Below the pieces are notes generated by a model. It was not told the origin of the DNA, did not search any database, and saw only the letters and a program-made list of their open reading frames with translations. Positions 13,170 through 26,210 of a stretch of DNA of 64,000 bases are shown one piece after another (the stretch's first letter is position 1; the number at the start of each line of letters is the position of its first letter). The position numbers were made by a program, and so were the translations under genes. Origin of the DNA: Glossina fuscipes (taxonomy: Eukaryota > Arthropoda > Insecta > Diptera > Glossinidae); NCBI RefSeq assembly GCF_014805625.2, contig NW_023998433.1, positions 5,954,376-6,018,375 of the forward strand, written 5' to 3'.

Positions 13170-15299
13170 TATAAATCAATTCAATATAGCGTTTTATTCG
13201 CTAAGAACAAAAAGGTGTTCCATCCGCCTAACATATTAGCTACGGACTTCTTCTAGCCGATCAAAGCAATGGGACTAAAAGAAGTAGACAGACTTGCCGG
13301 ACTGAAGCCGAGCAGATTAGGAAAGTTTTCCACAACAACACTTCGGTCACATATAAAGAAAGATTCATAGGGAATTTTTCCACTACACACAAAGATTCTT
13401 TACGTTCTCCACACAACCAACTGTAATATTATTACATTATATACCCTTCTACAAGCAAATTACCTTTACCTAAGTTCATAGCCACATTTTTAATCTGTTT
13501 TCCCGCTAAATTCTTGCGAACTTTATTTAATCCTCTCGCCATCTGCATGGCACAGGTTATACGACATGAATGTACATTTAGTTTTCTTCTTCTTTAGAAT
13601 TTAATTTCTTCGAAAGTCGACGACTAATTTTCATGAAAATTCCAATCATTGAAAATGGTATTTTCAAAACAGTATTATAGTTTATGAATAACGAGCAAAA
13701 ACAAGGAAAGGAAAGGCGTTCACAATTTTTGTTACACAGCCGTGTGGGCGTGTTGTAGGCGAGAGCGTTGAAAGGAGTGGGTTCTTTTTAATCTCTGTTG
13801 TAAGTTCATATGCGACATCTTTATTCTTGTCAACCAAAGAATGTTTACCCCAAATCTTACATTGTTAGGCAAACGGACAGACAGGCAGAAGAAGAGACGG
13901 CCATGCTTAGTTGCGCTCTGCTCCTAATTTGAAATTTACTAGGAAATAGTATCCTTAATAGACTCGCTGAGGATTACGTCAGATTGTTTTAAAAGTATTT
14001 ATAAGCGTGGTCCATTTCTTTCCATTTTTGTACAGGTACCACATCGGTCAAATTTTTGGACATTTATCTGCTATACTTTATGAATAATGAAAAACACCAA
14101 TGTTTTATTCGTTTTGAAAAACGGAGGTGCCTTCATTTTATATAGTACAGTGGGCGTCTCCTTCGACCGATTTTCAAAACAAGCCTGCGTGCAAGAACTA
14201 TTAATGTTTGCACGAAATTTGAAGCTGATAGCTTCATTTTTTCGGCCAGAACAATGTTTGCATCAGACGGTCTTGCTTAAGTCAACTAAGAATTTGTTGA
14301 TCGGGAGTATAAATACTTTATAGAGTTTTTGAAAATTTCTTCTGGACGTCTCAAAGATTTTGACGGAATGAATATACTGCTCATCCTTCAATGATGGCTA
14401 CAAATATAAAAATGAAATTGTCAGTCCAAGCTTTTTATTTCTTTATTTGCTCAACATATTTCTGAACTTTGCATAATGAACCACTAGATTAATACGCTCC
14501 ACGCGAACGTGGAGGATATATCAATTTTGTCAAGATCAAGGTCTACAAAATCCACTAGAAAGCGTCATAAACCCCAGCAACGTATATACACATTCTTCAT
14601 CAGCATCAAAAACTAAATCGAGTTAATCACGTTAGCACATAAACAACGATATCGGCGTCAAATTAAGCAAACGCTTTGGAGCATGGTTAATATTGAAAAT
14701 AACCCAAATTCGCCACAGGTCAGGCTGACAGTACAGCTGTGAACGCCTTAAATTTCAGAAGCAAAAAAAAAAACAAATAAACTTTGGCTTTTTCCTCATT
14801 ACTCATAAACCATTATGCAACAGATGCAACAATAAACATTTCCGTAAACCATCCTATAATAGCTTTAAAAAAAAATCGACCACTTTCAAATAACATTGTA
14901 GAGTGTTAAAATTTGCATTTTCCAAATTTTTTCCGTCATTTTAGGATAAAGATGTTGAGTATAAAAAATTCGACTGCAGCCCAATATAATTTTTTCCATA
15001 TTAAATGAAAATGATTTTCTATTTACTAAGCTTGTCAAAAATTTACTATAATTTTTAGACTGTCACATTAAAGTTTAAACTGAACATGTATAGAGTTACA
15101 TTACAAGATATATGTGACTCATAAAATGTCACGGTTCATGCACAGGCAATCTAATAAGCATACGCTTAAGCTTATGAAGGTAAGCGTAAATACTCATACT
15201 CATTTAAAAGTTTCTTAGGTTAGCTATTAAGTGATTTAAGTAATTTGAAAATAATTAATCGAAATTCCAGAAATATTAAAATAATGGTGACTGTATATA
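13170..15299. other. Intronic stretch, no gene recognised
   Basis: Mixed AT-rich sequence. Motifs such as GTGTGGGCGTG (about 13741) and GTGGGCGTCTCC (about 14151) suggest old dispersed repeats. No coding or RNA feature can be supported. Confidence 0.5.
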
Positions 15300-15700
15300 C
15301 TTATTTTATTTATAATGAATTCGCTCCATTTTTTATAAAGTTCCACTTTATTTAAAAAATATACTTATTACAAAGCTTACCAATCTAAATATGTGCCACA
15401 ATTATCTATGGTCTTTTGCCATTTTTTGTGTAGCTTATTGATGTTATTGAGCCAGGAGGGAAAGAGTTTGCAGGCGAAATAGCCATCGACTTCTTTTCAG
15501 TCATTCTCTCAACTTCTGTGAACCGCTGACTTACTAAATATGACTGCATATATTACTAAATATGATTGGATTAATCTGAATAAGTGGTAATTGGAAGAGG
15601 CCAGGTCTGGTTAATACGGGGGATACGGTAAAATTTCTCAGCTTAGGCTGTTAGGTTGTTCTTGCTGGAGACGAACGGACGTATGCGAATTCCATGGCTT
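15300..15700 (-). mobile_element. Decayed mariner-like transposase C-terminal fragment
   Basis: Minus-strand frames contain YFACKLFPSWLNNINKLHKK, then WQKTIDNCGTYLD. This corresponds to the C-terminal end of many mariner transposases (…GI.KLP.RWQKVVDNDG.YFD). Upstream, a broken stretch resembles the YSPDLAPSDYHLF region. Frameshifts and stops show an inactive copy. Sequence at 15670-15800 (ACGGACGTATGCG, then AATCATTTCCGTAG) is shared with the remnant at 33800-34160, so both derive from one family. Confidence 0.65.
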
Positions 15701-15799
15701 TCAACGATAAAAATTTTTTGACCGAAATAAAATAAAAGCCCCTTATCAACTATTTCATAGCTTACTGTGTATTCATTTAAATCCAACTGAATCATTTCC

Positions 15800-16984
15800 G
15801 TAGTTTTTGTTGAAATACACAGGAAAGCGTAATGTGGTGAATAACATTAATCACTTTAAAGTTTGATATACATTGAGCATCAGCTCGAAAACAACTACAT
15901 TTTACATCATTCAGGCATCAATATCTAATCAATATATATATATAAATTTACGGGCAATTAAACGCCCAGCTTATGAAAGAACCAATTTCAGCGCAACGGA
16001 TTTATTTGCGCATTTAATACAGGAGTGTAACATGTTTTATCAAAAAATTTTGAAGTTCTTTAATTTATCAACCGAATCGCTTATAATTTCAAAATATTTT
16101 AGGTTATAATGTTTTAAGTCAAATCAGAAGAGAGGGAGGGAGAGAGAGGTAGAATCGATTTAACTATTGTAAAACCTTTGTTACGGATAGATTTAAAACC
16201 CTTTATTTTTTACGATATTACTTAACAAATCAAATTAATCAACGAGTCAACGCTTTTTAAAACAAGTACAGGAAAATAAATCTCAATGAAGCTTACACCA
16301 GTGATGTAAACCTTTATTAATAATAGAAAGATATAAAATTCATTATGAAGCCAAGTTCGGTATATGAAGCATTCATTTGCTTTTTCATATATTCGCATCT
16401 ATCTTATGTCCTAGTTTAAGCAATTTAGATGCATCTTGTTGATACTGCAATTATACAAATTAAATTTGTAAAAAGGAAATTTATTAATTACTTTTACTGT
16501 TTCCATTCCATTTAAATGGCTTTCAAACTTGATTTGTAAATCGCATTAAAGAACAATTAAAATATCTAAATTAAAGCTTTAAAATGAAAGCTCTACAAGT
16601 TTGAGGCCATACGTTAGAAAAGTAAACGAATATCAAGTTTTTTGGTTATCGTAAGCGGGGCATTGAGCAAATTTTTCTTAATGTAATGCGATAAAAACAA
16701 GTTTTAGATAAACAAACTTTTAAAGTTATATTCGTAATATCATGAGGCGAGCTCACCAATTTACACACATATTTTTAATTCGGTTTTACTTTTCTTCCTG
16801 ATAGGGTCTAACATATATTACGAATCGGAGTATAATTCTGAATTGAGCGCTCATCGCCTTTTATATGTTGTTCGCCTTCCTTCTCGGTGATGACCAACCT
16901 TAAAAATATATTGGGACACTATTTCTTTTGTTATCCCCTGTAGAACCGATTGTGCTGCTATGTAATCTTAGAGAGCATCTAACG
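15800..16984. other. Intronic stretch, no gene recognised
   Basis: AT-rich intron. The frame at 15873-16109 has no recognisable domain. A short GA-rich run lies at 16125-16148. Confidence 0.5.
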
Positions 16985-17315
16985 TCGCCAGTGATTTATT
17001 TATTTTTTATTTCTTTATTTTTTCTACTAATACATGAAACTTAGCTAAAACAAATTGACATTCGAGTTCAATTGACTCTTAAAGTAAATCTTAAATTAAT
17101 TAATATTAAAACTTAATATAAGTATAATAAAACAAATAAGAAGGAAAAAAAGAAAAAAAGCATGTACACAACTAGCATAGAGCCATACCCCCAACCGGTA
17201 CAGAACCAAATTGCATATGCACCCCTAGGCCATCGCAAATATGCATAAGCTTGGCAACTGATTATAGTTAACAACAATTAATTTTCGACTCATCGTGACA
17301 TTTTAAGGTTAAGAG

Positions 17316-17564
17316 CTAGTTTAAGCACGGCATAGATAAATTAAGCGCATTAAGCAATGTTGCTTTAATGGACTTTAAAGAGTCCGATAGTAAGAACAAC
17401 TGATAGACATCATTTAGGTTTCTGCAAACAACTGTGAGCGTGTTAAACAGCTCATAATTGTATTTACATTGACTAAGCTTAACCAAGGTAAAGTGCCTAG
17501 AGAAGCGGTTAGGGACATAAAAGCTTATTTCCACCAAGTAATGCAGGCGAGTCAATAGCACCAT
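17316..17564 (-). pseudogene. LINE A ORF2, C-terminal remnant
   Basis: A minus-strand open stretch of 82 residues (RLHYLVEISFYVPNRFSRHF…) lies downstream of the RT blocks and before the 3' end of the element. It is the region that in Jockey/CR1-like elements follows the RT domain. It is separated from the RT by frameshifts. Confidence 0.7.
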
Positions 17565-17853
17565 TTACTACTTTCATTACGAAGGAAACGCCAAGAACTC
17601 ATCTACGTATTTTGAGAGACGGTAAGGACAACAGAAGCAACCTATTTTCATAGGCGGGAAGAGGGGCAATCGGATCTCAACCCAAACTCCTAAGGACAAA
17701 CAGCAAGAATTGCTTTTGAACAAATTCAATTGAATCTACATAGCACGTATATGAAGGAAACCAAACAACAGAGGCTTACTCGAGTATAAGTCTAACCAAA
17801 CACATGTACAGCCTTTTCGTAATGTAAGGATCCTCGAGCTGTTTAGACCAACT

Positions 17854-18550
17854 CTATATAAAACCAAGCGCGGACCTAGCTTTGCTTAACGAGAGCTCAA
17901 TGGGGAAGTTAAAACGTAATCTATGGTCAAATAGAATGCCTAAATCTATGAACGTATCGACGTTCTTCAATTTATGCGAATCAATGAAATACTGAGTAAT
18001 GAACGACTTCCTTTTTGTGAAAGAAAGCTTCTTACATTTATTTAAATTTACTTTCAGAACATTCAAAAAGCACCATGCAACCAAATTATTCAAGTCACTT
18101 TGAAGCTGATATGATTGCGATTCTACGGAGAATGAAGAAAACAGTTTCACATCATCAGATCATTAATGTATAAATTACATAAAATAAGTCCTAAGCCACG
18201 CCAGATGTCACGGGAAATTCATCCGAGGTGATGAAGTTAAACAGAACTCTGAAGGATCTACTGTGCGGAGCTTATCCATTCCACTAAATAGAAAGGGAAG
18301 TCAGAGGCTTGGAGTTAAGATAAGTAAGTTATGGTTACTCAAATCAAATGCTTTGCTTAAATCAGTGCATATTAGAAAAAGCCTTAAAAAAATGACAAGT
18401 AAACCCTAACAAATTGGTGATCGTAGATCGCCCTTTTCGAAAGCCATGCTGGTGTGGAGAAATATACGAATTAATGGCAAATGCCAAATGATGAGCCACA
18501 ATTCGCTCAAACAGCTTAGGCAAGACACTCAACAACACTAGTTCTCAACA
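17854..18550 (-). pseudogene. LINE A ORF2, reverse transcriptase remnant
   Basis: The RT domain is split over several frames. The N-terminal part holds LPKLFERIV, FRKGRSTITNL and TDLSKAFD (motif A). The C-terminal part (17854-18150) begins near the expected catalytic ADD block, here lost, and continues KLFSSFSVESQSYQL to FIDLGILFDHRLRF and SLSKARSALGFI. The LGILFD and SKA.ALGFI blocks are typical of LINE RT ends. The lost ADD block and frameshifts make it non-functional. Confidence 0.85.
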
Positions 18551-19050
18551 AGTTGTCTACTTCCACTTTTGTGAATGGGAATAAGGAAACTACTCTTCCA
18601 TCACAAAGGGAAAACACATAAATTCAAGGACAAGTAAAAAATCTTTGAGATAGCACCATATAACTCGACAGCGCAAGATTTAGGTATATATGATGGAATT
18701 CCATCCGGTTCAGGCGCACAACTATATTTTAGAGAGCTCAAACCTTTTAAATTCAGAAATAATCAAATTAGAAATTGAAACCAAGTTATTTGTAGGATGT
18801 GGGTACTTTTTGAAAAGAAACATACGAGAGATATGTGGAAATTTTTCTTTTAGAGTTAAAAGTATTTAGGATTAGAAAAAAGAGAGGATTTAATGAACGG
18901 AAGGTATCTGCAATAATATTGGTGGTTGACGGAATTAAATCTATGCCTTGCCACGTAGTAAGCGAAATAGTCGAGAGCAGAGCCACTTTTCAAATATTTT
19001 TGGAACAGCGTGTTTTTTCTGTTCTTGTAATATTTAGTTGTCTTATTAAA

Positions 19051-19503
19051 TCACCGGGGGCATGTGCTTCGAGGTCCGCATTGCTTGATCGGAAGAGATG
19101 CAGCAATAGCTGGATGTAAAGTATTGTAGAACGATGACAATAAGCTTTCAATACTTCCGGTTGAGAAATCAAGCCTTCTATGTGAAAGATGATATTTTAG
19201 GAATACAATATTGATTTTATGAAAATCGTAATATTTATTTGAAAAAGTTGGATTTGGAACATTAAGGCAGTTCAACGAACCATCATACTTGTGATGAAAG
19301 GAAATGCACATTGCTGGATGATAAGGATCCTCAAGTAAACTAAAAGGAAGACAACGATTAACACAAATCTCAGGAAAATTGGCAAAACAGAGATCAAGCA
19401 GTCTACCATTATAATTAAGGATACGGTTATATTGAACTAAATTATGATCAAAAAATTCGTGAAAGAACACAACAGCTCTATCAGATGTTGAAGTAGGAAT
19501 CAA
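19051..19503 (-). pseudogene. LINE A ORF2, endonuclease/linker remnant
   Basis: A 150-residue minus-strand frame includes NGRLLDLCFANFPEICV and DPYHPAMCISF, then a basic linker. LDL-type motifs followed by an SDH-like block (here DPYHPA) lie near the end of the apurinic endonuclease domain in Jockey-type ORF2 proteins. It sits between ORF1 and the RT in the expected order. Confidence 0.7.
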
Positions 19504-19933
19504 ACGACGAAGGATGATCAGGTTTTAACCAAGTTTCAGTGAAAGCCAAGGAAAAATCCGTGCTCACTGAATTTAGGATAGTAGAACGAATTTTCGAATT
19601 CTGGCCCCCAACATTTTGATAAATGAGCGATAATCAGACTGAAGAAATATTTAGTTTTTTGAAGGGGTAAGAGCTACCGCGTTAATATTAAGGGATCGAT
19701 CACGAGGGATAAATTGCTTCATTAAGGATCCAACCGGCCAAAAATGGTTTATTTAACAACATATCCATGTTTTCAGTCGAAACTAAAATTTTAAAAGACG
19801 GGATTGCTCTAGGTTGAGAAGGAGCCAATTTGAAAATGCTAACACGGGACTTTCGCCACCAAATAACTTTTTATGTTATCCACAGATGTATCTGGTCTTA
19901 ACACAAATATTGCCTGTCTGGCAGGAACTGCCT

Positions 19934-20601
19934 TCAAGCAAATGTCAACTGTATTAAGAATATAGGAGGGGTAACCACACTTACAAGAGCAGCTTGTGCG
20001 ACGTGCCCGGTTTGGCGACTAGTGTTCACACTCGAACAGCCAGAAGGAGAGAACGATTTACTATTCTCATTATTAGTTCTAGACGATGACGTCTGAGTAG
20101 ATTGAGTGACGCCAGTGGGAGGAGGCATCCTTACCACTTCAGCATTGCTCAAGCCAAAAGGACTTGCCGACTTATTTGTAACTATTTTGTTACCGACTGA
20201 CTCAGCAATATCGGAAACGCTGAGGGAGCGCTAACTTGTGCCAAAGAAATCAGACTTAGAGGGAATCAAAACTGACGTACCACACGCTACGCTACGAGTT
20301 GTAATTTTGCTAGCTTGGGAAGCAGATGAGTGCCCAGTAAAGCCACACTCATCAAACCTAAACTTAATTAGCTCAAATTTCTTACACAAGGAGTCGAGAA
20401 TTTTTCTCAATTCCGAGAAATCATTTCTTGTCCCCGTGAAGAGCTTGTAAAAATCAATGGACATGACCAACGTAACCGTTTCGAGGGATCAGCAACTGCG
20501 TGAGCAGCGCGGCCGATAATATCGGCACACTTTGCGTGGCAAAAACGATTACAAAGTCAACACGAAATGAGTCAGACCGTGGGCTCGTTTTCGCACGACA
20601 T
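19934..20601 (-). pseudogene. LINE A ORF1 with PHD-like zinc finger, broken
   Basis: An ATG at 20601 opens MSCENEPTV and then a stop. Shifted frames downstream contain LCNRFCHAKCADIIGRAAHA and RLRWSCP, a Cys/His pattern like the PHD fingers found in ORF1 proteins of some insect LINEs. Further frames (IDFYKLFTGTRNDFSEL… at 20231-20470, then a Ser/Thr-rich tail to 19934) complete an ORF1-like protein. Several frameshifts are present. Confidence 0.65.
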
Positions 20602-20995
20602 GGTATATATAAATAATCCATGTCCAGTCAAACACGACGGACGTGGACCATGAACAAAATAAAGAACAAATTGCAAAAAGATCCACAACATAAATTTGTC
20701 AACAAATTTAAGGAAACTTCTCCGTTACATTGACACTGTAACAAGAGAGCGAAAGCAAACTAAAACTGCAAACACCAAAAAAAGGTAGAAAACAAAATCA
20801 CAAAAATTCTCTCTCAAATTAAACGTAAATTTCATTCTATTGAAGCAACGGTAAACAAAGAGCAAGCCAAGAGAAGAGCTGTAATCATCAAAAGAAAAAA
20901 CACACGAAAGAGACTTATTATCGGGAACACCCTGATCGCAAGAACCAAAATGAATATCACGACAAAATTTCAATATAATAACAATTTCAATGTGA

Positions 20996-21129
20996 TAACA
21001 AGAATATCATTGTGGCCATATGTATATGTGTTGTTCTCTATGCGCACAATAAAACAACTTCAGCATTTTTTGATAATATGTTGAAAAAAAACTTCGAAAA
21101 ACGGTTCGAATTATTTTGGTTATCATATT
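20996..21129. repeat. Repeat D, part flanking LINE A copy 1
   Basis: GCCATATGTATATGTG at about 21012-21030 matches repeat-D sequence at about 27977-27992 beside LINE A copy 2. The part of repeat D that should precede it lies on the other side of LINE copy 1 (about 16958-16984). Confidence 0.5.
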
Positions 21130-21310
21130 AATGTGTAAATCAATTTGTGTCCCCTGCACAACATGCGGTGCGAAGATGCATTAAGTTTGTGCGGATATAT
21201 GCAACACCCAGAAAGACGTGAGATAGGCGTATCCTTTATTAAACTGATTAAATCGATCTATAGTTTTCCGTCGTGCATTCTTGTGTCCAACCTACAGATT
21301 GCAAATTTTG
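21130..21310 (+). repeat. Dispersed repeat D, copy
   Basis: Contains TTAAGTTTGTGCGGATATATGCAACACCCAGAAAGACG-like sequence, continuing with ATCGATCTATAG. The same succession recurs at 38255-38480, in reverse at 34590-34780, and more distantly in reverse at 55775-55880. The copies are diverged and non-coding. Confidence 0.7.
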
Positions 21311-21559
21311 AGAATATTTTGATGAAATTTGCTACACCGACTTGTTTTGGCCCAAAAAAGGGATGTTTTTGAAAATGATTCGGACCGAATCACTTCTTCA
21401 ACCACTTCCATATATCGGTTTATTTTGATAATTCGTTATATGAATGAATGCCTTAAACGAAGTGAAGTGGGATATTTGTGGCCCATTGTAATGCTTTCAC
21501 CTGTGTTCAATTGGCTTTTTGTTTATCTGTAATAAATGCTTTCCTCCTCTAAATTGAGA

Positions 21560-22140
21560 GGCGGCAGGCTTCTCCAATAAATTGTGTGTAATTAATTTGC
21601 TAATTTGTGGTAAATTACGTTTTTAATCCTTTATCTCTTGTACCAGGAGTTAATTAAAAAGGAAACGCGAAATCAATTAAAAATTTGTCAATTTATTAAA
21701 CCAAGCAAACATAATACAAGCTATTCAGTCCGTCAGCCAAATAGGCAAACGGCCAAGCAGCTATGCGTACGAACAACAATCCAGTACTAAAATGAAATCA
21801 GCGATAATTGATTAAGAAATTACCCACTTCATTAACTCTTTGATGGACGTTTGATTTTCAAGTGAGCTGAGAGGTGAATTGCCGGTGTTTGTACAACTTT
21901 GTGCATGTGTGCAATTAGAATAAAGAGAAAGTTTAAGAAAATGATAAAAAGAAACTTACACACCCTCTCGCATAGCTTTACTTGAAAAAAGACGGCAAAT
22001 GCTGCTAAAATTCAATTTGTGTGATTTGTTGAAAATAAGGAGAATAAGAAAAAGGAAGAGTTCATGAAGTGAACTCATTTAGAAAATTGAATGAAAATAA
22101 TTAAATCTGAATCAGAATCCATTAAGCTTAAAACGACGGC
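21560..22140. promoter_or_regulatory. Candidate intronic enhancer rich in TAAT/ATTA sites
   Basis: This unique-looking intron block has a dense set of homeodomain-type core sites: GTAATTAATTTGCTAATTTG (21589-21608), AGTTAATTAAAAAGG, ATCAATTAAAAATTTG, CAATTTATTAAACC, CGATAATTGATTAAG, then AATAATTAAATC and CCATTAAGC near 22095-22125. It lies directly next to repeat D but carries no transposon motif. Clusters of this kind are common in conserved developmental enhancers. AT-richness also produces such sites by chance, so this is an inference. Confidence 0.3.
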
Positions 22141-23264
22141 CACTTATCAAATGCATGAGTGTTTAAGGTAAATAGAGAATATTTGATTCGGTGGATGATG
22201 CATACGCCATATCTATATATAAATTTGAGAAGGGAAGCTATCTACAAAATCTCCCTGGGGTGCTTTAGTTGAACTAAATCAGAGGGGGGCCTAATTCTAA
22301 TACAAGTTTGGTCGTATGTTTTGGTTTTGGTAAATTTAACGCTCTCTTCAATTGATTATAATTACTGCGATGAGGGGGGGGAATAAGGAAAATTTCAATT
22401 GTGTCATTTTTTTAAATTAAAATAAACTATAACTAATTCGGATAGGATGATATATACAATAAAAAAAAAGAGTCAATTGACCGATCGTCAGGAAGGAAGC
22501 AGATTTTAAAGCGAATGACTTTTGTTTAACCCTTTTTCTTCCCTCATGCCAAAGTTTTGCAAAAAGTTTTGCTATTGCTTTAATATTTATAGTTATCCTT
22601 GGGTGGTGGTGGTTGTGGTGCCGGCTGTTGTTGTTATCTTATTGTAGCGCAATGTCATCATTTATCAGCCACACAGCATCTTTCATAATCAGGACCAGTT
22701 AGCAAAAGACACAAAAGACGCAAAAGAAACGAATGCCAACCAAAATGCAAATGACTCAAAATAAGCCCAACATGTGCTTACTTTGCTTGGATGGGAGAAT
22801 GTGCGCAACGCACATAAATACGTGCACACGTAGACTTGTTCACATGTAGACAATTTTAAATTTATCACTCGTATCCAACTGTATTTCTCAGCAAACGAAT
22901 GCACAAGCGGCTCAGAAATAAAAGACCGCGTTTTTATAAAATGACACTATTGCCTTTTGTCTTTCTTTTGGGCATTATGTCAACCGAATATACGGTCTGC
23001 TTATGTGTATTATACATGAGTGTGCCTGCATATATGGTTTGGTTATGGCAGACAAAACGTCGACACATTCCAGCAACTAACTTAATTAATTTATGCGACT
23101 TCAGTGAAACCTCCCTTGTTCCCTGTTCTCCCTCTATTCTTTCGCCCCTCGCCCAAAATAAAAACTACATCCACGACTCACAGATTCTTACAATAAGAGA
23201 AACTAATTTTTGCACATAATAGGGTAATTCAAAAAAGTCCAATCAAATCAAGCAACAACGCAAA

Positions 23265-23293
23265 GAAGATAGATAGATAGGTAGATAGATAGA
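23265..23293. repeat. GATA microsatellite
   Basis: Seven GATA-like units, one of them interrupted as GGTA. Confidence 0.95.
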
Positions 23294-26122
23294 ATCTGGT
23301 GGAAAAACTTATGAGTGCGTCGAACAACAGGCTTACAAAGATTGGTAACAGGCCTGTTTTGCTAACCTATGTGTATATCACTGGAAATGAGCAAAGTCGA
23401 GATAAAAGCATGTGGAGGATCGCACCTCTCGTCTCGACTTTTGTATAAATATATTTTTTTAATTTCCAAATCTCGATATAGGATAGAATCCCTAACACAG
23501 TGATTATAAGCTGTGTAAGAGCTTTAGCTTCTTTCTGGCCAAAAAATGTGATTGAAATGGAAGTAAGTATCTTTGTTACAAGACCTGATCCATGTCTCGC
23601 TACCTTCTACAGAGCTCAATAGTAACTACGCCGAAAAATCATGTCATTCAAACGAAATAAACTCAGCTTTCCACAATACTTTTATTTAATTTTTTTTATA
23701 TAATTTTATTAAATTGTAGCCAGGAAGCCATTTTACCAGCAGGGGACTTTATTGTATTTTCTGACAGACAATTTAGCGCTTAAGCCGTATTGTCATTGTA
23801 CAAAGGCACTATATGATGCAAGATGCCGAATAATAATAATAAAATTATCGAATTCGACTGCTTCTGATTAATATTCACACGCTGCGAGAAAGTCGTCTCC
23901 CCTCCTAAAGAAAAAAAAAGAAAAAAAAAAAAAAAACTTTCCGACCAACCTAGTACAAGTATTCTTCGTTAAAGTTTTTGAAACGAATTCAAAAACACTT
24001 CACACATTATTTGTCGAACTGCCCCGCTCGTAAAAACCATTAAGTTACCTGATCAGGCCCTCAATCAACGTTGTCTTAAGCGCACAATTTGACTTAGTCT
24101 TAGTCGACATAAACAAATATCCTTTGAAGTTTTCAAGTGTTCTTCAAATATTCTAACTAAGCCAATATTCTCATTGCTTTCACTAAAGCACGTGACTATG
24201 TATAAATATTAAATCAATATCAACAACATTAATAACAACAACAGCAGCAAATGTTGTTGTTGTTACTTACTCTACCCTCGTTTATGAAAACGAAATGACA
24301 CCGCTTTACCATAGACCAGTAGATAGTATGCACATTATATCGCCACATACGTTTATAACGAGACGTATGGGTTTAACGTATATGTGTGATGGCTTTTTAC
24401 AAAAAGAAGAAAAACAATAATAGTAAACAAGTACACATATAAATAACATATAAATATACATATCAATAAAAGCATACATAAGAGTATATAGGCTGGATGA
24501 ATATTAAACAACATGTCAAATATAATTCATCATTTTGTACGAAATCATCATCATCATCTCTGTGGCTGACTCACTAAGTGACTGGCTGAGCCTGTGTATG
24601 TGTGTGTTTGTGTGACGGGTGGCAGGCAGCATCGTCACCGTTATTATCATCATTATCACCAACAGACCTGTTAATATGATTTCCTATGTGTCCTATATGC
24701 ATGTAAGATATTATATAAACAAGTTTCGTTTTTCCTGTAGAGAATGATGACTTTTTTTCATTTTTTACTTCGATATTTTTTTTGAAGTCATTTTCGTGTC
24801 CACGGCTGAGAGACGCCATTGCATCGCATTTATTGTTCCGCTTGCTAATTTCGAAAATATGTAGCAGAAGTTTTGATCCAAACAAGATTCCGTATCAATG
24901 CCTTGCCTGTTTAGTGCTAGCACGTGGTATACATACAGTGAACAATCAGTTCCTCAAAGTCGCGCCAAAATTTCTACATAAGTAGAAACACTATAGCGGA
25001 CCATGGCCCACCATTAACTATCCTACACTATCCTACAGTTATTTACTTAACGGCTTTTGAAAATAAGGCAATATATGGAAGTGGTCTCATCCGCACCATT
25101 TTGTAGAAGGCAACTGTAAATAAAGATTCCCAACAGAATGTGCAAAATACGCAAGTAGGAAGTCAATCATCTACGCTCGTCATATGTATTTCTCATTTAT
25201 AAGCCGGTAAAAATCAAAGGCTTAATTTTCGTAATGAATTCTTTCTACGAATATTCAATCTCTCTCTCTGAAGGTTGAGCAGAACGCCAAAGATGTTATG
25301 TTGTAATTAACAAAAAAAAAACTCCCAAATGTATAAATATTAAGATGACTGACATAGACCGGTTAACAACTTAAACGGTCTTATGACGCATGTTGCTTTA
25401 TTCCTTCGGGCTTTTTAATACTTTTAGTCGTGCCTATAAAATGATATCTAAAGCCAAACAATGTAGTGTTTTTCCTTCCTTCGATGGTGGATTTAAAGTA
25501 AATATGTGATTCTATTTGTATATATCTGCAGGGATTGAAAATTTATTGATCATCAAGCAGATTAAAATTTGTACATTTATCTGATTCACTAAATTCATAG
25601 TCACATACGCTGACGTTATTTAGAACCAATTGAAGCTTTCTGCGCGTCAGTGGAGTCAGTACTATTGTTTAAACCATTTTTAAAGCATTTAGCACATGTC
25701 GAATTTGTCTGAAATTCGGAACAAGGCTCCTTGATTGTGCTCAGCGTGATTTACGTTGAACTGCAGGTATATGATGCTAAGGTTTACTTATGTTTGTAAA
25801 CATCTCTAGACGACGTGTTGCTAATGTAGGGTCGAAATTTTACGTTTAACCATTGTTCACACAACGTATTGCAATTTTCATGAATAATTTTGATTTAAGT
25901 GTATTTTGACTTTGAAGCAATTTGTTATTTAAGTACGCTAGCTTTAGTGACAGACGAAAAAAAAAAAGAAAAATTATGAGGGTTTTGTTTTATTATTTGG
26001 TCCAAGTGGCAGAAGATGGAAATTTACACACAATGTTAATAAATTTCAAAGTTTTCTTTAGAAAGCTTTTAGGTTAGTTGTTCGGACATTATGCATTTTA
26101 CAATATTTTGAATTATATGTTA

Positions 26123-26174
26123 GTCTCTCTCTTTCCTTCTCTCTCTCTCTCTCTCGCTCTCCCTCTCTCTCTCA

Positions 26175-26206
<32 letters not shown>

Positions 26207-26210
26207 CTCC
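26123..26210. repeat. CT/GA microsatellite
   Basis: About 88 bases of CT repeats on the plus strand, so GA on the strand of the host transcript. It creates Ser/Leu and Arg/Glu open frames that are not genes. Confidence 0.95.

Larger units (their letters stand above)
16985..20995 (-). mobile_element. LINE family A, copy 1 (near full length, inactive)
   Basis: A non-LTR retrotransposon lies on the minus strand. In 5'-3' order it has a probable 5' UTR (about 20995-20602), ORF1 with a PHD-like zinc finger, an endonuclease end region, reverse transcriptase blocks, a C-terminal region and an A-rich 3' end (about 17030-16985, seen as T-rich on the plus strand). RT blocks include SVLPKLFERIVAHHL, QHGFRKGRSTITNL (about 18418-18448) and motif A TDLSKAFD (about 18345-18366). 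Frameshifts, stops and deletions disrupt all ORFs. The motif set fits the Jockey/CR1-like LINE group; a finer clade is not claimed. Copies at 28010-30340 and 57215-57740 belong to the same family. Confidence 0.88.

Noticed and set aside
12691..13239. Long open frames across the N gap
   Set aside because: They consist almost entirely of undetermined bases.
13845..13870. Lys-Ile-Trp codons on the minus strand as a possible IRO box
   Set aside because: The next codon is Gly rather than Ser, and the flanking frame shows no IRO-box similarity.
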